Source: Labrenzia sp. OB1 | GTDB taxonomy: Bacteria > Pseudomonadota > Alphaproteobacteria > Rhizobiales > Stappiaceae | Assembly: GCF_001624695.1 (NCBI RefSeq) | Contig: NZ_JSEP01000001.1 | Location: 180,078-244,077, forward strand | Length of the DNA: 64,000 nt | Direction: 5' to 3' | Shown here: one piece after another, positions 17,389 through 26,294 of the stretch | Layout: every line of letters begins with the position of its first letter | Position numbering within the stretch: the first letter of the stretch is position 1 | Notes under the pieces: model-generated | Database searches by the model: none | The model's input: the letters and a program-made list of their open reading frames with translations, nothing else | What the model was told of the DNA's origin: nothing | Program-made: the position numbers and the translations under genes

Positions 17389-18231
17389 CTACCCCTTGAC
17401 GGCCCCGGAAGTCAGCCCCTGGACCAGATACCGCTGGATGAAGATGAAGAAGAGGCAGGACGGCACCAGCGCAAGCACGCCGGCCGCCATCATCTGCCCC
17501 CAGTCGACCGAGAATTTCGAAACGAACGTCAGCAGCCCCACCGGGAAGGTCATGGTGTCGTTCGAGTTGATCAGCATGAGCGCGAACAGCAGTTCGCTCC
17601 AGGCTGCCGTGAAGATGAACCCGAGTGTCGCGCCGAGACCCGGCAGGGTCAGAGGCAGGACGATCTTGCGCAGCGCCTGAAAACGGGTGCAGCCGTCCAT
17701 CATGCCCGCCTCCTCCAGATCCTTGGGAATACCGTCGAAGAAGGACTGCATCAGGAAAGTTGCGAAAGGTATGTTGAAGGCCGTGTAGACGATGATCAGG
17801 CTGGTGAGGGAATTCAGCAGCCCGACTGCCGCGACGATCTTGTAGATCGGGGCGATGATCATCAGCAACGGAAACATCTGCGTGATCAGCATGATGGCCA
17901 CCACCAGCCGCTTGCCGCGAAAGGTGAAGCGCGAAAAGGCGTAGCCGGCCGCTGCCGCAATGCAGGTCGTGATCGCGGCGGTGGTGAGCGACACGACAAG
18001 GCTGTTCCGGAAATAATACAGGAAGTCCGTCGCCACCAGAACCGTGCGGAAATTCTCAAGCGTGAAGCTGCTCGGAACCAGCGCGGTTCCTTCCGTGTAG
18101 ATCAGCTTGTCCGGTGTGACCGCGATCTTGGCGAGCCAGTAAAGCGGAAACAGGGCGAAGCCGACATACAGCGCCAGGGCCAGATATTTGCCGGTGACCG
18201 CCAGGGGCGAACTGTGACGATGCGCACTCAT
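17389..18231 (-). CDS. MalG-type ABC permease
   Basis: CUT1-family inner-membrane permease, 280 residues, with six hydrophobic helices. The EAA loop EEAGMMDGCTRFQALRKIVLP lies around residue 180, which contacts the ATPase. The N-terminal HSSPLAVTGKYLALALYVGF segment is typical for MalG partners. Gene order SBP-MalF-MalG-MalK with spacings of 8-10 bp supports one transport operon. Confidence 0.93.
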   Translation of the reverse strand: MSAHRHSSPLAVTGKYLALALYVGFALFPLYWLAKIAVTPDKLIYTEGTALVPSSFTLENFRTVLVATDFLYYFRNSLVVSLTTAAITTCIAAAAGYAFSRFTFRGKRLVVAIMLITQMFPLLMIIAPIYKIVAAVGLLNSLTSLIIVYTAFNIPFATFLMQSFFDGIPKDLEEAGMMDGCTRFQALRKIVLPLTLPGLGATLGFIFTAAWSELLFALMLINSNDTMTFPVGLLTFVSKFSVDWGQMMAAGVLALVPSCLFFIFIQRYLVQGLTSGAVKG

Positions 18232-18239
18232 GACGAACC

Positions 18240-19169
18240 TCAGATCTTGACCAGCTTGCGGCGCAACACCAGCAGAACAGCAGCGTAGACAAGCAGCAGC
18301 CCCAGGAGCGCGACGGCAATTGCCGATGCATAGCCGAAGTCGAGCTTCCGGAACGCAGTGGTGAAAATGTAGGTCGACAGGATCTGTGTCGAATTGGCCG
18401 GCCCTCCACCTGTCATGACGAAGATCAGATCGGCGAAATTCGCGATCCAGATCGTCCTGAGCATGACGGTGATAGCGATCATCGGCGCCAGGAACGGCAG
18501 GGTGATCTTGGTGAACATCTGCCAGGCCGATGCTCCGTCGATCTCCGCGGCCTCATAGAGTTCTCCGGGAATAGACTGCAGGGCGGCCAGAAGGGTTATT
18601 GCGAAAAACGGAATGCCGAACCAGACGTTGGCCGTGATCGCCCCCCACATGGCAAGGTTCGGATCGCCCATGATGTTGAACGGCTCGGGCAGAATGCCGA
18701 GCGCCGCGAGCCAGTGCGGCAACGGGCCAATGGTGGGGTTGAAAAGCCAGGCCCAGGTCAGGGCAGACAGGAAAGTCGGCACTGCCCAGGGCAGGAAGAC
18801 AAGGGCCTGAACCAGTCGCTTGCCGTGAAAGCTCGTGTTGAGCAGCAGCGCCAGGCCAAGGCCGAGAAAGAACTGGAAGGTGATGGATCCGGCGGTCCAC
18901 CAGAAGGTGTTGGTCAGGGCGAGCCAGAATTTACGGTCGCTCCAAAGGGCGCGAAAATTATCCAGTCCCGCCCAACCCGTATCGAGCGGACGCAGGAGAT
19001 TGACCGACTGGAACGCATAGGAGATCCCGATGACCAGCGGAACCAGCATCACCAGCGCGATCAGGATGAGCGCGGGCGAAAGATAGACATACGGCTCAAC
19101 CATGTAGCGCAGGTAGAAGGAGGGCCACGCCCGGGATGTCCCGGGCGCGGAAGGGTTTCTTGCCGTCAT
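18240..19169 (-). CDS. MalF-type ABC permease
   Basis: CUT1-family permease of 309 residues. An ATG at 19169 overlaps the binding-protein stop (ATGA) and is preferred over one five codons upstream. Six or more membrane helices are seen, with the EAA loop YEAAEIDGASAWQMFTKITLP and the typical start YMVEPYVYLSPALILIALVM. It pairs with the MalG-type protein at 17389 to form the channel. Confidence 0.92.
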   Translation of the reverse strand: MTARNPSAPGTSRAWPSFYLRYMVEPYVYLSPALILIALVMLVPLVIGISYAFQSVNLLRPLDTGWAGLDNFRALWSDRKFWLALTNTFWWTAGSITFQFFLGLGLALLLNTSFHGKRLVQALVFLPWAVPTFLSALTWAWLFNPTIGPLPHWLAALGILPEPFNIMGDPNLAMWGAITANVWFGIPFFAITLLAALQSIPGELYEAAEIDGASAWQMFTKITLPFLAPMIAITVMLRTIWIANFADLIFVMTGGGPANSTQILSTYIFTTAFRKLDFGYASAIAVALLGLLLVYAAVLLVLRRKLVKI

Positions 19170-20422
19170 TGCGCGGCTTTCCACCGGCCGTACTCTTCCG
19201 TCAGGAATTCGGCCCAGGTATCGGCCATTTCCTGTGCACTGATCTGGCCAAGCAGGGCTTCCTGGCTGGTTTCCAGAGCGATGGAATCGGCGAAGTAACC
19301 GAATTGATCCAGATACGTCGGCATGACCGTCGGGATATATTCATCTCCGTTCAGCGTATCGAACCAGCCGGCGAACTGTTCGGTCTGGAAGTGAGGGTCC
19401 TGATCCGCGCCTTCATGGATCGGAATGACGCCAACGCGCTTCGCCCAGTCCTTGTTGGCTTCGGGGCTGGAAAGATGCGCGATGAGTTTCCAGGACAGGT
19501 CCTCGTTATCCGTACTGTCGAACATCGCCCAACCGGCGAAACCGATGGTCGGGAACGCCTTGCCCGCCGGACCGACCGGCATCGGCACAACGGCGAAGTC
19601 TTCCGCCTCCATCCGCTCGGCAACCGCGATCAACGCATCAGGGTCCTGGTCCAGGAACGCACATGTGCCCGAATAGAAACCGGCGACGATTTCGTTGAAG
19701 CCCCAGCTCACGGAATCCTTTGGCGCATAGCCGTTCTGATACATGTCGATCAGGAACTGCAGGCCCTCGACGGACCCCGGCTGGTTGAGCGTGCTCTTGC
19801 CGTCTTCGTCGAAGAAGGTGTTGTCGCCGTTCATGGTCGCGGCCATCATGATCCAGCCGTTCAGACCGCCCGGCCCGCCACGAAGGCAATAGCCGTATTT
19901 GCCGTCCAGCGCGGAAACCGCCTTGGAGGCCGCCATGAAGTCTTCCATGGTTCTCGGCGGTTCCTCGATCCCTGCCTCCTCAAGCAGCTTCCTGTTGTAG
20001 AACAGGGCGCGCAGGTAGAAACCGTACGGGATCATCCGCGCGCTTTCGCCATCCGTCTGGCGGCCCATGTCCAGGGTCTTCTGGGTCAGCGTCTTGCCGT
20101 GTTCCCAGGCCGCGATCCTGCTGTTCAGATCGACAAGCTTGTCCTTGTATATCCCCGCCCAGCGGTCCGGCATTTCCACCACGTCGGGAATGTCGCCCCC
20201 CGCCACCATGGTCGCGAATTTTTCGAACGCCTGTCCCCAGGGCAGCGAGACGATCTCGACTTCGGTTCCCGGATTGGCCGCTTCGAACGCATCAACCTGT
20301 TTTTGAAGAACTGCCGTCCGCTCGGGACTCGTAATGACTTCCACAAGCTTCAGGGTCTCCGCACCAGCCGCCGATCCGGCAAGGAATGCCAGTACGCTGA
20401 TAGCTCCTATTAGTCCCCTCAT
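19166..20422 (-). CDS. family-1 extracellular solute-binding protein (MalE/UgpB-like)
   Basis: Periplasmic receptor of the CUT1-type importer, 418 residues. The signal peptide MRGLIGAISVLAFLAGSAAG-AETL has a clear AxA-type cleavage site. Mature-domain blocks are VDAFEAANPGTEVEIVSLPW, MPDRWAGIYKDKLVDL, MIPYGFYLRALFYN and FPTIGFAGWAMFDSTDN. It is ATGA-coupled to MalF and 45 bp downstream of the PLP enzyme. The ligand is probably an oligosaccharide or glycerol-phosphate-type molecule by family, yet the cystathionine-lyase-like and FadR-type neighbours hint at something less standard. Confidence 0.92.
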   Translation of the reverse strand: MRGLIGAISVLAFLAGSAAGAETLKLVEVITSPERTAVLQKQVDAFEAANPGTEVEIVSLPWGQAFEKFATMVAGGDIPDVVEMPDRWAGIYKDKLVDLNSRIAAWEHGKTLTQKTLDMGRQTDGESARMIPYGFYLRALFYNRKLLEEAGIEEPPRTMEDFMAASKAVSALDGKYGYCLRGGPGGLNGWIMMAATMNGDNTFFDEDGKSTLNQPGSVEGLQFLIDMYQNGYAPKDSVSWGFNEIVAGFYSGTCAFLDQDPDALIAVAERMEAEDFAVVPMPVGPAGKAFPTIGFAGWAMFDSTDNEDLSWKLIAHLSSPEANKDWAKRVGVIPIHEGADQDPHFQTEQFAGWFDTLNGDEYIPTVMPTYLDQFGYFADSIALETSQEALLGQISAQEMADTWAEFLTEEYGRWKAAQ

Positions 20423-20467
20423 AATCTGCTCCGCTCCTCTTTGGTTATATTTGAAAGCGCCATCTTG

Positions 20468-21631
20468 TTAGCGAGCGCTTGCTCTCAGGGCCGCCTCGAA
20501 GTCGGTCCAAAGATCGTTGGGGTCCTCCAGACCCAGGCTCAGGCGCACGATCCTCTCGGAGACGCCAAAGCGTTGCATGGAATTCTGTTCCCCGGCTTGC
20601 CTGAGGGCTATCCGCGTCGGCAGAACCAGGCTCTCGAAACCGCCCCAGCTGACGCCGAGGCGGAACAGCTTCAGCCTGTCCGCAAGATCCGGGATATCGA
20701 TGCTCTCATCCAGTTCGACCGACAGAAGGCCCGAGCGTCCACTCAGGCCCGGCACCATGTTGGGACCTGGCGACATGACAGCCGTGACGTTGGGATGGCA
20801 GGAAAGCCTGTCGACGAACAGGTTTGCCGACGCCTCGTGTTGGCGCATGCGGGCACCCAGCGTACGCAGGCCCCGCGTCAACAGGAACGCCTCGAAAGGC
20901 GCAAGCTTGCCGCCCAGCAGCGTCAGGGTCAGATCGCGGATCCGGTTGATGAGGTCGGCGCGGGCGATCACCACGCCGGCGACTGTATCCGAATGGCCCG
21001 ACAAATATTTGGATGCCGAGTGAATAACGATATCGATGCCCAGCGTCAGCGGCCGTTGAAACAATGGAGTCGCCCAGGAATTGTCCACGGCCGTCAGCGT
21101 CCCGTGCCGCCTTGCATGAGCCGCTACCGCCGCAAGGTCCATCGTCTGGAAAACAACCGAGCTAGGGCTTTCCAGATAGGCGAGCTTCACCCCCTTGAGC
21201 AGATCCGGATCGTTCTGGAATGCTTCGGCCGAGTGGTAGGAAACCTCGACACCGAAGGGACGCAGCATCCGCTCGAACAGCCGGTAGGCATCCGGATAGA
21301 CATGCTCTACGCAAGCGATACGGTCACCCGGCTGCACGAAGGCAAACACCGTCGAGGAGATGGCCGCCATTCCGGACGCGAAACCGACAGCGGCCTCCCC
21401 CTCCTCCGCCACCGCGACCATATTCTCGAAGACGGCAACGGTCGGATTCTGAACTCGCGTATAAAGCGGATCGGACGTCCGACCCGCCATCCGGTCCTCG
21501 AAGGCCTGATAACTGTCGAAAGTGAACAGCGAGGTTTGCACGATGGGCGGTACCGCGGCACCGCCAAATCCGCTGGCCGCCGCTGCCAGCAGCGTATCGA
21601 TGGAATAGGGATCCGGACCGGTCTCAGCCAT
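20468..21631 (-). CDS. cystathionine beta-lyase-like PLP enzyme (Cys/Met metabolism family)
   Basis: Fold-type-I PLP enzyme, 387 residues. The PLP lysine motif HSASKYLSGHSDTVAGV is at about residues 202-217, with N-terminal substrate-site YTRVQNPTVAVFE, phosphate-binding GFASGMAAISS and VDNSWATPLFQRPL. Members eliminate or replace groups at the beta or gamma carbon of sulfur amino acids. The gene overlaps the GntR regulator by 8 bp and precedes a sugar-type importer, so it may act on an imported sulfur- or amino-containing compound rather than in methionine synthesis. Confidence 0.88.
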   Translation of the reverse strand: MAETGPDPYSIDTLLAAAASGFGGAAVPPIVQTSLFTFDSYQAFEDRMAGRTSDPLYTRVQNPTVAVFENMVAVAEEGEAAVGFASGMAAISSTVFAFVQPGDRIACVEHVYPDAYRLFERMLRPFGVEVSYHSAEAFQNDPDLLKGVKLAYLESPSSVVFQTMDLAAVAAHARRHGTLTAVDNSWATPLFQRPLTLGIDIVIHSASKYLSGHSDTVAGVVIARADLINRIRDLTLTLLGGKLAPFEAFLLTRGLRTLGARMRQHEASANLFVDRLSCHPNVTAVMSPGPNMVPGLSGRSGLLSVELDESIDIPDLADRLKLFRLGVSWGGFESLVLPTRIALRQAGEQNSMQRFGVSERIVRLSLGLEDPNDLWTDFEAALRASAR

Positions 21632-22352
21632 TGTGTTCCTCGGAGATTTTCTGGGTCTCGGTGCAAACTATGTCGATGATCGTGGCGGTCAGCCGGGCAG
21701 CTTCGTCCTCGTCCCCCGCGATGATCGCATCCGCCAGCGGACGGTGGATCGGAATGGAGTCTTCGCCGAGATGGGCTTTGCCGAACGGCGTGTCGTAGAT
21801 GTCGTGGAAGCACTTCTGGATCTGATCGACGAACTGGCGGAACAGGGGATTGCCCGTGGCATCATGAATGGCGTTGTGAAACCGGTGGTCGGCCGGGCGC
21901 CAGTCCTCGCCCGCCTCGAAGACCGCCATCAGCTCCGCCGCACGCGCGTTGATGAGCTTGCGTTGTTCGGGAGTGGCGAGACGTGCGGCGATCCGCACCG
22001 CCTCGATCTCGAGCGGGCGCCGCACCTGCAGCATTCTCAATAGGCTGATCGCCTCATGCTTGATGGTCAGCGCCACACGGACCGTGTTCCGGGAGATCTC
22101 CGCCGTAAGCCGGGTCCCTGCCCCCTTGTTGCGGCTGACGACACCCATGCTTTCCCAGGTTTTCAGGGTTTCGCGAATAGTCGAGCGGCCAAAACCGAGA
22201 CGCTGAACCAGATCGAGTTCAGGCGGCAGGCGGTCGCCGACCTTCAGACCCTCATCCTCGATCAGCCTGATGAGGGCACGCGGCACATCCCACGGCTCGT
22301 CATCCCGGTCTGTCGTCTTGTCGAAACGTTTCATGGCTGGGTTCTGCGGCAT
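21624..22352 (-). CDS. GntR-family regulator, FadR/FCD subfamily
   Basis: One-component regulator. The N-terminal winged helix reads LPPELDLVQRLGFGRSTIRETLKTWESMGVV, followed by an all-helical FCD effector domain with EAGEDWRPADHRFHNAIHDATGNPLFRQF, whose Asp and His residues usually bind a metal. The start is uncertain: an ATG at 22352 gives 242 residues and leaves room for a leader after the operator; a GTG at 22388 would extend 12 residues. First gene of the operon through malK. A perfect 14-bp inverted repeat sits upstream at 22396-22431, implying autoregulation. Confidence 0.9.
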   Translation of the reverse strand: MPQNPAMKRFDKTTDRDDEPWDVPRALIRLIEDEGLKVGDRLPPELDLVQRLGFGRSTIRETLKTWESMGVVSRNKGAGTRLTAEISRNTVRVALTIKHEAISLLRMLQVRRPLEIEAVRIAARLATPEQRKLINARAAELMAVFEAGEDWRPADHRFHNAIHDATGNPLFRQFVDQIQKCFHDIYDTPFGKAHLGEDSIPIHRPLADAIIAGDEDEAARLTATIIDIVCTETQKISEEHNG

Positions 22353-22395
22353 GGACCGGGAGCAACCTTTCTCAGTGTTCAAATTCACGATATCA

Positions 22396-22431
22396 CTTTG
22401 TCTGACATTGTAAACATAATGTCAGACAAAG
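22396..22431 (-). promoter_or_regulatory. perfect 14-bp inverted repeat, probable GntR operator
   Basis: Left arm CTTTGTCTGACATT (22396-22409) and right arm AATGTCAGACAAAG (22418-22431) are exact reverse complements around the 8-bp spacer GTAAACAT. Each arm contains a TTGTCTGACA-type half-palindrome (GTC-N-GAC core) of the sort bound by FadR/FCD regulators, so the element may be two operators facing each other. It lies immediately upstream of the gntR gene. Confidence 0.75.
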
Positions 22432-22570
22432 TTTTCAAAGCAACAAATGCCGCATAAGTCACTGATATTAATTAATTTTTATTGGAAGAATCTGTGACCC
22501 CGGCAGAATTCCGGTCAGGTAGCCGCGGGAAATCAAAGACCGGAGAGCAGGCACGCACGAAAGTGCAGGT

Positions 22571-22617
22571 GCGAAAACACCCCGGCCGGCAATCTCTGAA
22601 GATGCCGGCCGGGGTGT
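22571..22617 (-). terminator. rho-independent terminator of the SGNH-like gene
   Basis: Perfect 14-bp GC-rich stem, ACACCCCGGCCGGC (22577-22590) with GCCGGCCGGGGTGT (22604-22617) and a 13-nt loop. On the - strand it is followed by TTTTCGC, a modest U-tract. It lies about 130 bp beyond the stop of the - strand gene at 22747. The rest of 22432-22746 shows no gene. Confidence 0.65.
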
Positions 22618-22746
22618 CTGGAAAGAGGCGAAGTGTTGCGGGTGCCGCCCGGCTTGAAAGGTCTCTGAAGACACCGCTTATCTCAGGGTGGATGCCTTCA
22701 GTCGGGAGGAATTGGCCTCAGTCAGACCGGGCGGCGTTCGCAAAAG

Positions 22747-23646
22747 TCACATGCTCGGATAGCCGTCGATGACATTCCGGTAGAAAGCCGCGATATCCTT
22801 TGAGGCTTCCAGATCCGGGTGCATCTCGTCGGTCCAGCGGCCGCGAACGATATTGCGGATGTCAACGACCGTCACATTGGCATGTTTTTCGGAAACCTCT
22901 TCCAGCATGCCGTAGAACCGGTCGACAATGTGGGCCAGAATTTCCGCGATCAGTTCCTTGTCCACCCCCATGTCGAAGCTCCGCCGCACGAACGGCCTGC
23001 CGAGCCAGGGGCCGTCGGCGCGGGCCACAGGATAGTCATAGCCATGGACAAGCATCTGCGTTCCGGGCGATGTGTTTCTCACGTACCGCGCGATGTCCAG
23101 ATATCCGTCCTTGAGCTTGGCAAGGATGGCGTCGAGCCTGCCGGGCATCAGATAGTCCTCGGGCTTGCCGGAGCCATTCCCGGCGCTGCGGTCCTTCAGC
23201 AACTTTTGCAACACGCCGCAGCCGAGGATTTCGTTGCCTCCACCGGAAAAGACGAAATAGTCGAACCTGCCCTTGTCGATATGCAGCTTGAAGGGTTTCC
23301 TTTCGACCACCTGATCGAACGTGATGCTCGGCCAGGCCGTGCTAGCGGTCTCGTAATGACTTTCCAGGACATCGAAGAAAGTCTTGTTGTACCCGAGGAA
23401 GCGCGACACTTCGATCAGGACGTTGACCCAGGCGTCGCCACCGGCGCATACGGTGGTCGGAGACCGCCGGACCCTGTGCGCAAGCGCATCGTCACCCTTG
23501 CCGATTGCGGACCATTCCACCGCCACCTGCTCCGGTGTCAGGGGCGCCCTGTTGTCATCCAGGATGTGATAAACAAGGCATTTGTTCGGATCTTTTTCAA
23601 ATCTCGTGTTGTTCAGTACCGTTGCTTCCAGGATCTCAGCGTACAT
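22747..23646 (-). CDS. SGNH-hydrolase-like protein with Ala at the nucleophile position
   Basis: A 299-residue protein without signal peptide. I assign it to the SGNH/GDSL fold from block I VCAGGDAWVN (residues 67-76), block III FVFSGGGNEILG with N138, and the terminal WTDEMHPD with D273 and H276. Active relatives have Ser in the GGDSW position; here codon 23431-23433 is GCC (Ala72). If the alignment is right, the catalytic Ser is lost and the protein is a pseudoenzyme or uses another mechanism. The start is well supported by TTAGGAGGTAGAC before the ATG. It stands alone, upstream of a terminator and downstream of the protease operon's terminator. Confidence 0.72.
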   Translation of the reverse strand: MYAEILEATVLNNTRFEKDPNKCLVYHILDDNRAPLTPEQVAVEWSAIGKGDDALAHRVRRSPTTVCAGGDAWVNVLIEVSRFLGYNKTFFDVLESHYETASTAWPSITFDQVVERKPFKLHIDKGRFDYFVFSGGGNEILGCGVLQKLLKDRSAGNGSGKPEDYLMPGRLDAILAKLKDGYLDIARYVRNTSPGTQMLVHGYDYPVARADGPWLGRPFVRRSFDMGVDKELIAEILAHIVDRFYGMLEEVSEKHANVTVVDIRNIVRGRWTDEMHPDLEASKDIAAFYRNVIDGYPSM

Positions 23647-24082
23647 GTCTACCTCCTAAGCCGGGCAGATTGCAGTAGTCAGCGCGTGCAGGCACCGCTG
23701 GGTCCGCAAGCAATATTGCGCGGTCAAGCGGTCGATGGGGCACCTCACCCAAGAGCATGGCTCCATACGGCACCTCCGCGGACGAGCGGATGCGGCGTGA
23801 AACCGGAACATTTCGGGGGCCCTGCGATTGAACTGACATCTTTCCATTCCTGCCAACAATGTGGCCTGCTCCTTGAGGCATGACGGTCCCTCGAGCCGCC
23901 TGATCCCAGGCGGCACCGGAAAACAATTTGTCATGTCGCCAAGGAGAGGTCGTTCAAAGCGAAATCATATGATCTCGAGACAACTCTCTAATACCGGAGC
24001 CGCATCATTGCGCCTTCCGACAATAGTAATAATAAGCAATTCTGATTTTGATGCTCGTGAGAAAAGCGTGAATGAACCGACC
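23647..24082. other. intergenic region upstream of the SGNH-like gene
   Basis: About 435 bp with no supportable gene. It should contain the promoter of the gene at 23646, but no clear -35/-10 pair was found. An 8-bp stem hairpin (GCCGCCTG 23895-23902 with CAGGCGGC 23907-23914) is present without a U-tract. AT content rises toward 24000-24060. A + strand frame 23861-24103 has no recognisable features. Confidence 0.4.
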
Positions 24083-24114
24083 GAAAAACAAATGGCCCGG
24101 TGAACACCGGGCCA
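24083..24114 (-). terminator. terminator of protease operon
   Basis: Stem TGGCCCGG (24093-24100), loop TGAACA, stem CCGGGCCA (24107-24114). On the - strand the hairpin is followed by TTTGTTTTTCGG, a good U-rich tail. Located about 20 bp past the stop of the - strand S8 protease gene, it ends that transcript. Confidence 0.8.
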
Positions 24115-24134
24115 AATCGATATTATAAATTACT

Positions 24135-26279
24135 TTATATTATAAGATATCTACCCAGGCGTGCGAAAATTTTCCCATCACCTTCCGGCAGATCAACCTT
24201 CTTCAACAAAGAAAGGTAATTACCCTTCTCGGCTTTCCCGACTTCCTCTTGGGAACTGATTGCGAAAGCTTCCGAAAGCCGCCTTGCCACCAGGGGAGCA
24301 GCAACACTCGTTCCCTGCACGACCGCGTAAGACCCGCTGCGGGTCCCCGCCCCGATCATCCCCGGCAGAACGCTCGACCGGTCCGACTGCGCGGTACAGT
24401 CAACCGTGCCGACGGGGTTGTCTTCAGAGACCTTGCCGGAGGAGCTGTAATGCGACGGGACGGGTTGCTCCGGATCCCACGCGTTCGCGGCAGAGGGCAT
24501 GCATCCGGAAACGATCAGCGATGTGGATCCTGTTGCCAAACCGTTGACTGTACCGAACCGGCGAACATAACTCGCCCCGTCGTCGCTTTGAGCCACATCT
24601 CCCTGATCCCGGAAGCCTCGGTAGTTCCGGTCGCGCAAATAGCTCTGACGGCTGCCCGAGCGAAACTCATCCGGGTCGGCGTCACGCTGCACCCAGAGAT
24701 AGATGGAGCCATGCTCTCCAACAGGATCGTGCTTGCGTTTCAGCGTGACGGACCAGTCCCCGGCTGGCGCCGCAGGCAGTTTCATGTCATCCGGTTCAGT
24801 TGGTGCAAGTGCAACGAGAACCCGCCAACGCCCGTTTGAGCGGTGATTATCCAGACTGATCTGGCCAATGGGGACTGTTTCACCGAGCCCATCAAGTCCA
24901 ATGATTTCGAATTTCCTCGGATCTCCGCCGGTATTCTCGGGGTCCGGTTTCAGCTCCATCTTCGTCGTGGCCTGCTTGAATGGTGCTTTCACCTTGATTG
25001 TATAATCCGCAGGAACAAAATCTTGCGGGAACCAGATTTCCAGGTAACTGGATGTCCGGTCGTTGGGTTGAACCGCCCAGGTGAATTTGAACTTCCTGTC
25101 CTTGAAATCACCGGAAGCTATTTCTCCGTGCAGACGATCCATGAACGTATTGCCCGCAGGCAGAACGATCGCGGTCGGCCTGCCGCGTTTTCGCCGCTCA
25201 CTGACAATCTCGTTGATCGCGGCTTCAAGTTCGGATGCACCATCGTGCCGGCCACCGGAAAAACCGTAGCTGAAATTGATGACCACGCGCATATCGGCAA
25301 CGTCATACCCGGCAGCTATCCGCTCTGCCCGTTCAAGGATGTAATGAACAGCGGAAAGCATGTACATGTCTTTGCCGAAACCCGAAGTATCCCACGCGAT
25401 GGTGTTGGGTAGCTGGACCGCGACAAGACGGGTTTCTTCAGGAGCATTTTGGGGTTTGTTTGGATCGTATCCCGCGGCAACATCCATGATATGCGCACCG
25501 TGCGTCGCCAGCTTGTTGATGGCAGGACCCAGTTCGAAGCTTTCGGAACTTGCACCGGCGACGCGGTAAAGCATGTCCTCATCATCACCATGATCACGAA
25601 TAAGACGCTCGATATCCGAGCGCATATATTCGCGTCCAAACAGGACACTCGGCCTGTCTGCGTCGGGATCCTTGTCGGCAGACTGCAGCCAGCAGAATTC
25701 CATCCGCGAACGCTTCCCGTCCGCCGCCATGAAATTCCTGTGAGCGAATGGAATCCCGTCGTCTATGACCGCAAGAACGTGAATAGTTTTGCCTGGCGGG
25801 CAGTTCTTCTTCACTTGCGGATCAGCCGACCAGTTCGGCGCAAAGGGCCAATCATCGATCTCCTCGTATATTGCGCTATCGGAAACGGGAAATGCGAGCC
25901 GGTAGCGTGGCTCCTCAATCGTCCGGCCTTGAACTGCCTGCATAAGATCCCTGCCGAGGCTGTCCGGGGAGGCGTCAGCCCCGGCCTTGTTTTCCACCAC
26001 GATCGGCCAGAAGCGAAGCGGAATATTCTCGTCCTTCCCCCATATCGTGGGCAGCCTGAGTTCATGCCCGGATCCCAGGACCGTATCCGGATCCGGCCCT
26101 ATCCATGTCGGCTTGGGAAATTCCGCCAGAGCGGTCTGATAGCGGATATCCGACCGCCGGAAAGGCGGGAAAGCATAAGGCTTCCCCACGCCGAAATTCC
26201 AGGCTTCATACGGCCCCAGATATTTCATCGATGTTGCCGGTCCGTTGGCGCCAGGTGTGTCTGTGACGTTGCCAGTCAT
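24135..26279 (-). CDS. subtilisin-like serine protease (S8 family), no evident signal peptide
   Basis: A 714-residue protein with the full S8 triad: Asp in HVLAVIDDGIPF (D173), His in LATHGAHIMD (H260), oxyanion Asn in IVLPAGN (N377) and Ser in VVQGTSVAAPLVAR (S658). The Asn-Ser gap of about 280 residues is much larger than in plain subtilisins, so a beta-rich insert domain (about 400-600) is inferred. An N-terminal ~165-residue region precedes the catalytic core. The ATG at 26279 has AAGGTG in front; a GTG three codons earlier is less likely. No secretion signal, prodomain match or membrane anchor is seen, pointing to a cytoplasmic or non-classically exported protease. 15 bp after the PAP2-like gene. 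Confidence 0.9.
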   Translation of the reverse strand: MTGNVTDTPGANGPATSMKYLGPYEAWNFGVGKPYAFPPFRRSDIRYQTALAEFPKPTWIGPDPDTVLGSGHELRLPTIWGKDENIPLRFWPIVVENKAGADASPDSLGRDLMQAVQGRTIEEPRYRLAFPVSDSAIYEEIDDWPFAPNWSADPQVKKNCPPGKTIHVLAVIDDGIPFAHRNFMAADGKRSRMEFCWLQSADKDPDADRPSVLFGREYMRSDIERLIRDHGDDEDMLYRVAGASSESFELGPAINKLATHGAHIMDVAAGYDPNKPQNAPEETRLVAVQLPNTIAWDTSGFGKDMYMLSAVHYILERAERIAAGYDVADMRVVINFSYGFSGGRHDGASELEAAINEIVSERRKRGRPTAIVLPAGNTFMDRLHGEIASGDFKDRKFKFTWAVQPNDRTSSYLEIWFPQDFVPADYTIKVKAPFKQATTKMELKPDPENTGGDPRKFEIIGLDGLGETVPIGQISLDNHRSNGRWRVLVALAPTEPDDMKLPAAPAGDWSVTLKRKHDPVGEHGSIYLWVQRDADPDEFRSGSRQSYLRDRNYRGFRDQGDVAQSDDGASYVRRFGTVNGLATGSTSLIVSGCMPSAANAWDPEQPVPSHYSSSGKVSEDNPVGTVDCTAQSDRSSVLPGMIGAGTRSGSYAVVQGTSVAAPLVARRLSEAFAISSQEEVGKAEKGNYLSLLKKVDLPEGDGKIFARLGRYLII

Positions 26280-26294
26280 GTCGCGCACCTTCGC

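Noticed and set aside
23895..23914. 8-bp stem hairpin GCCGCCTG/CAGGCGGC
   Set aside because: No U-tract on either side and no adjacent gene end; not called a terminator.
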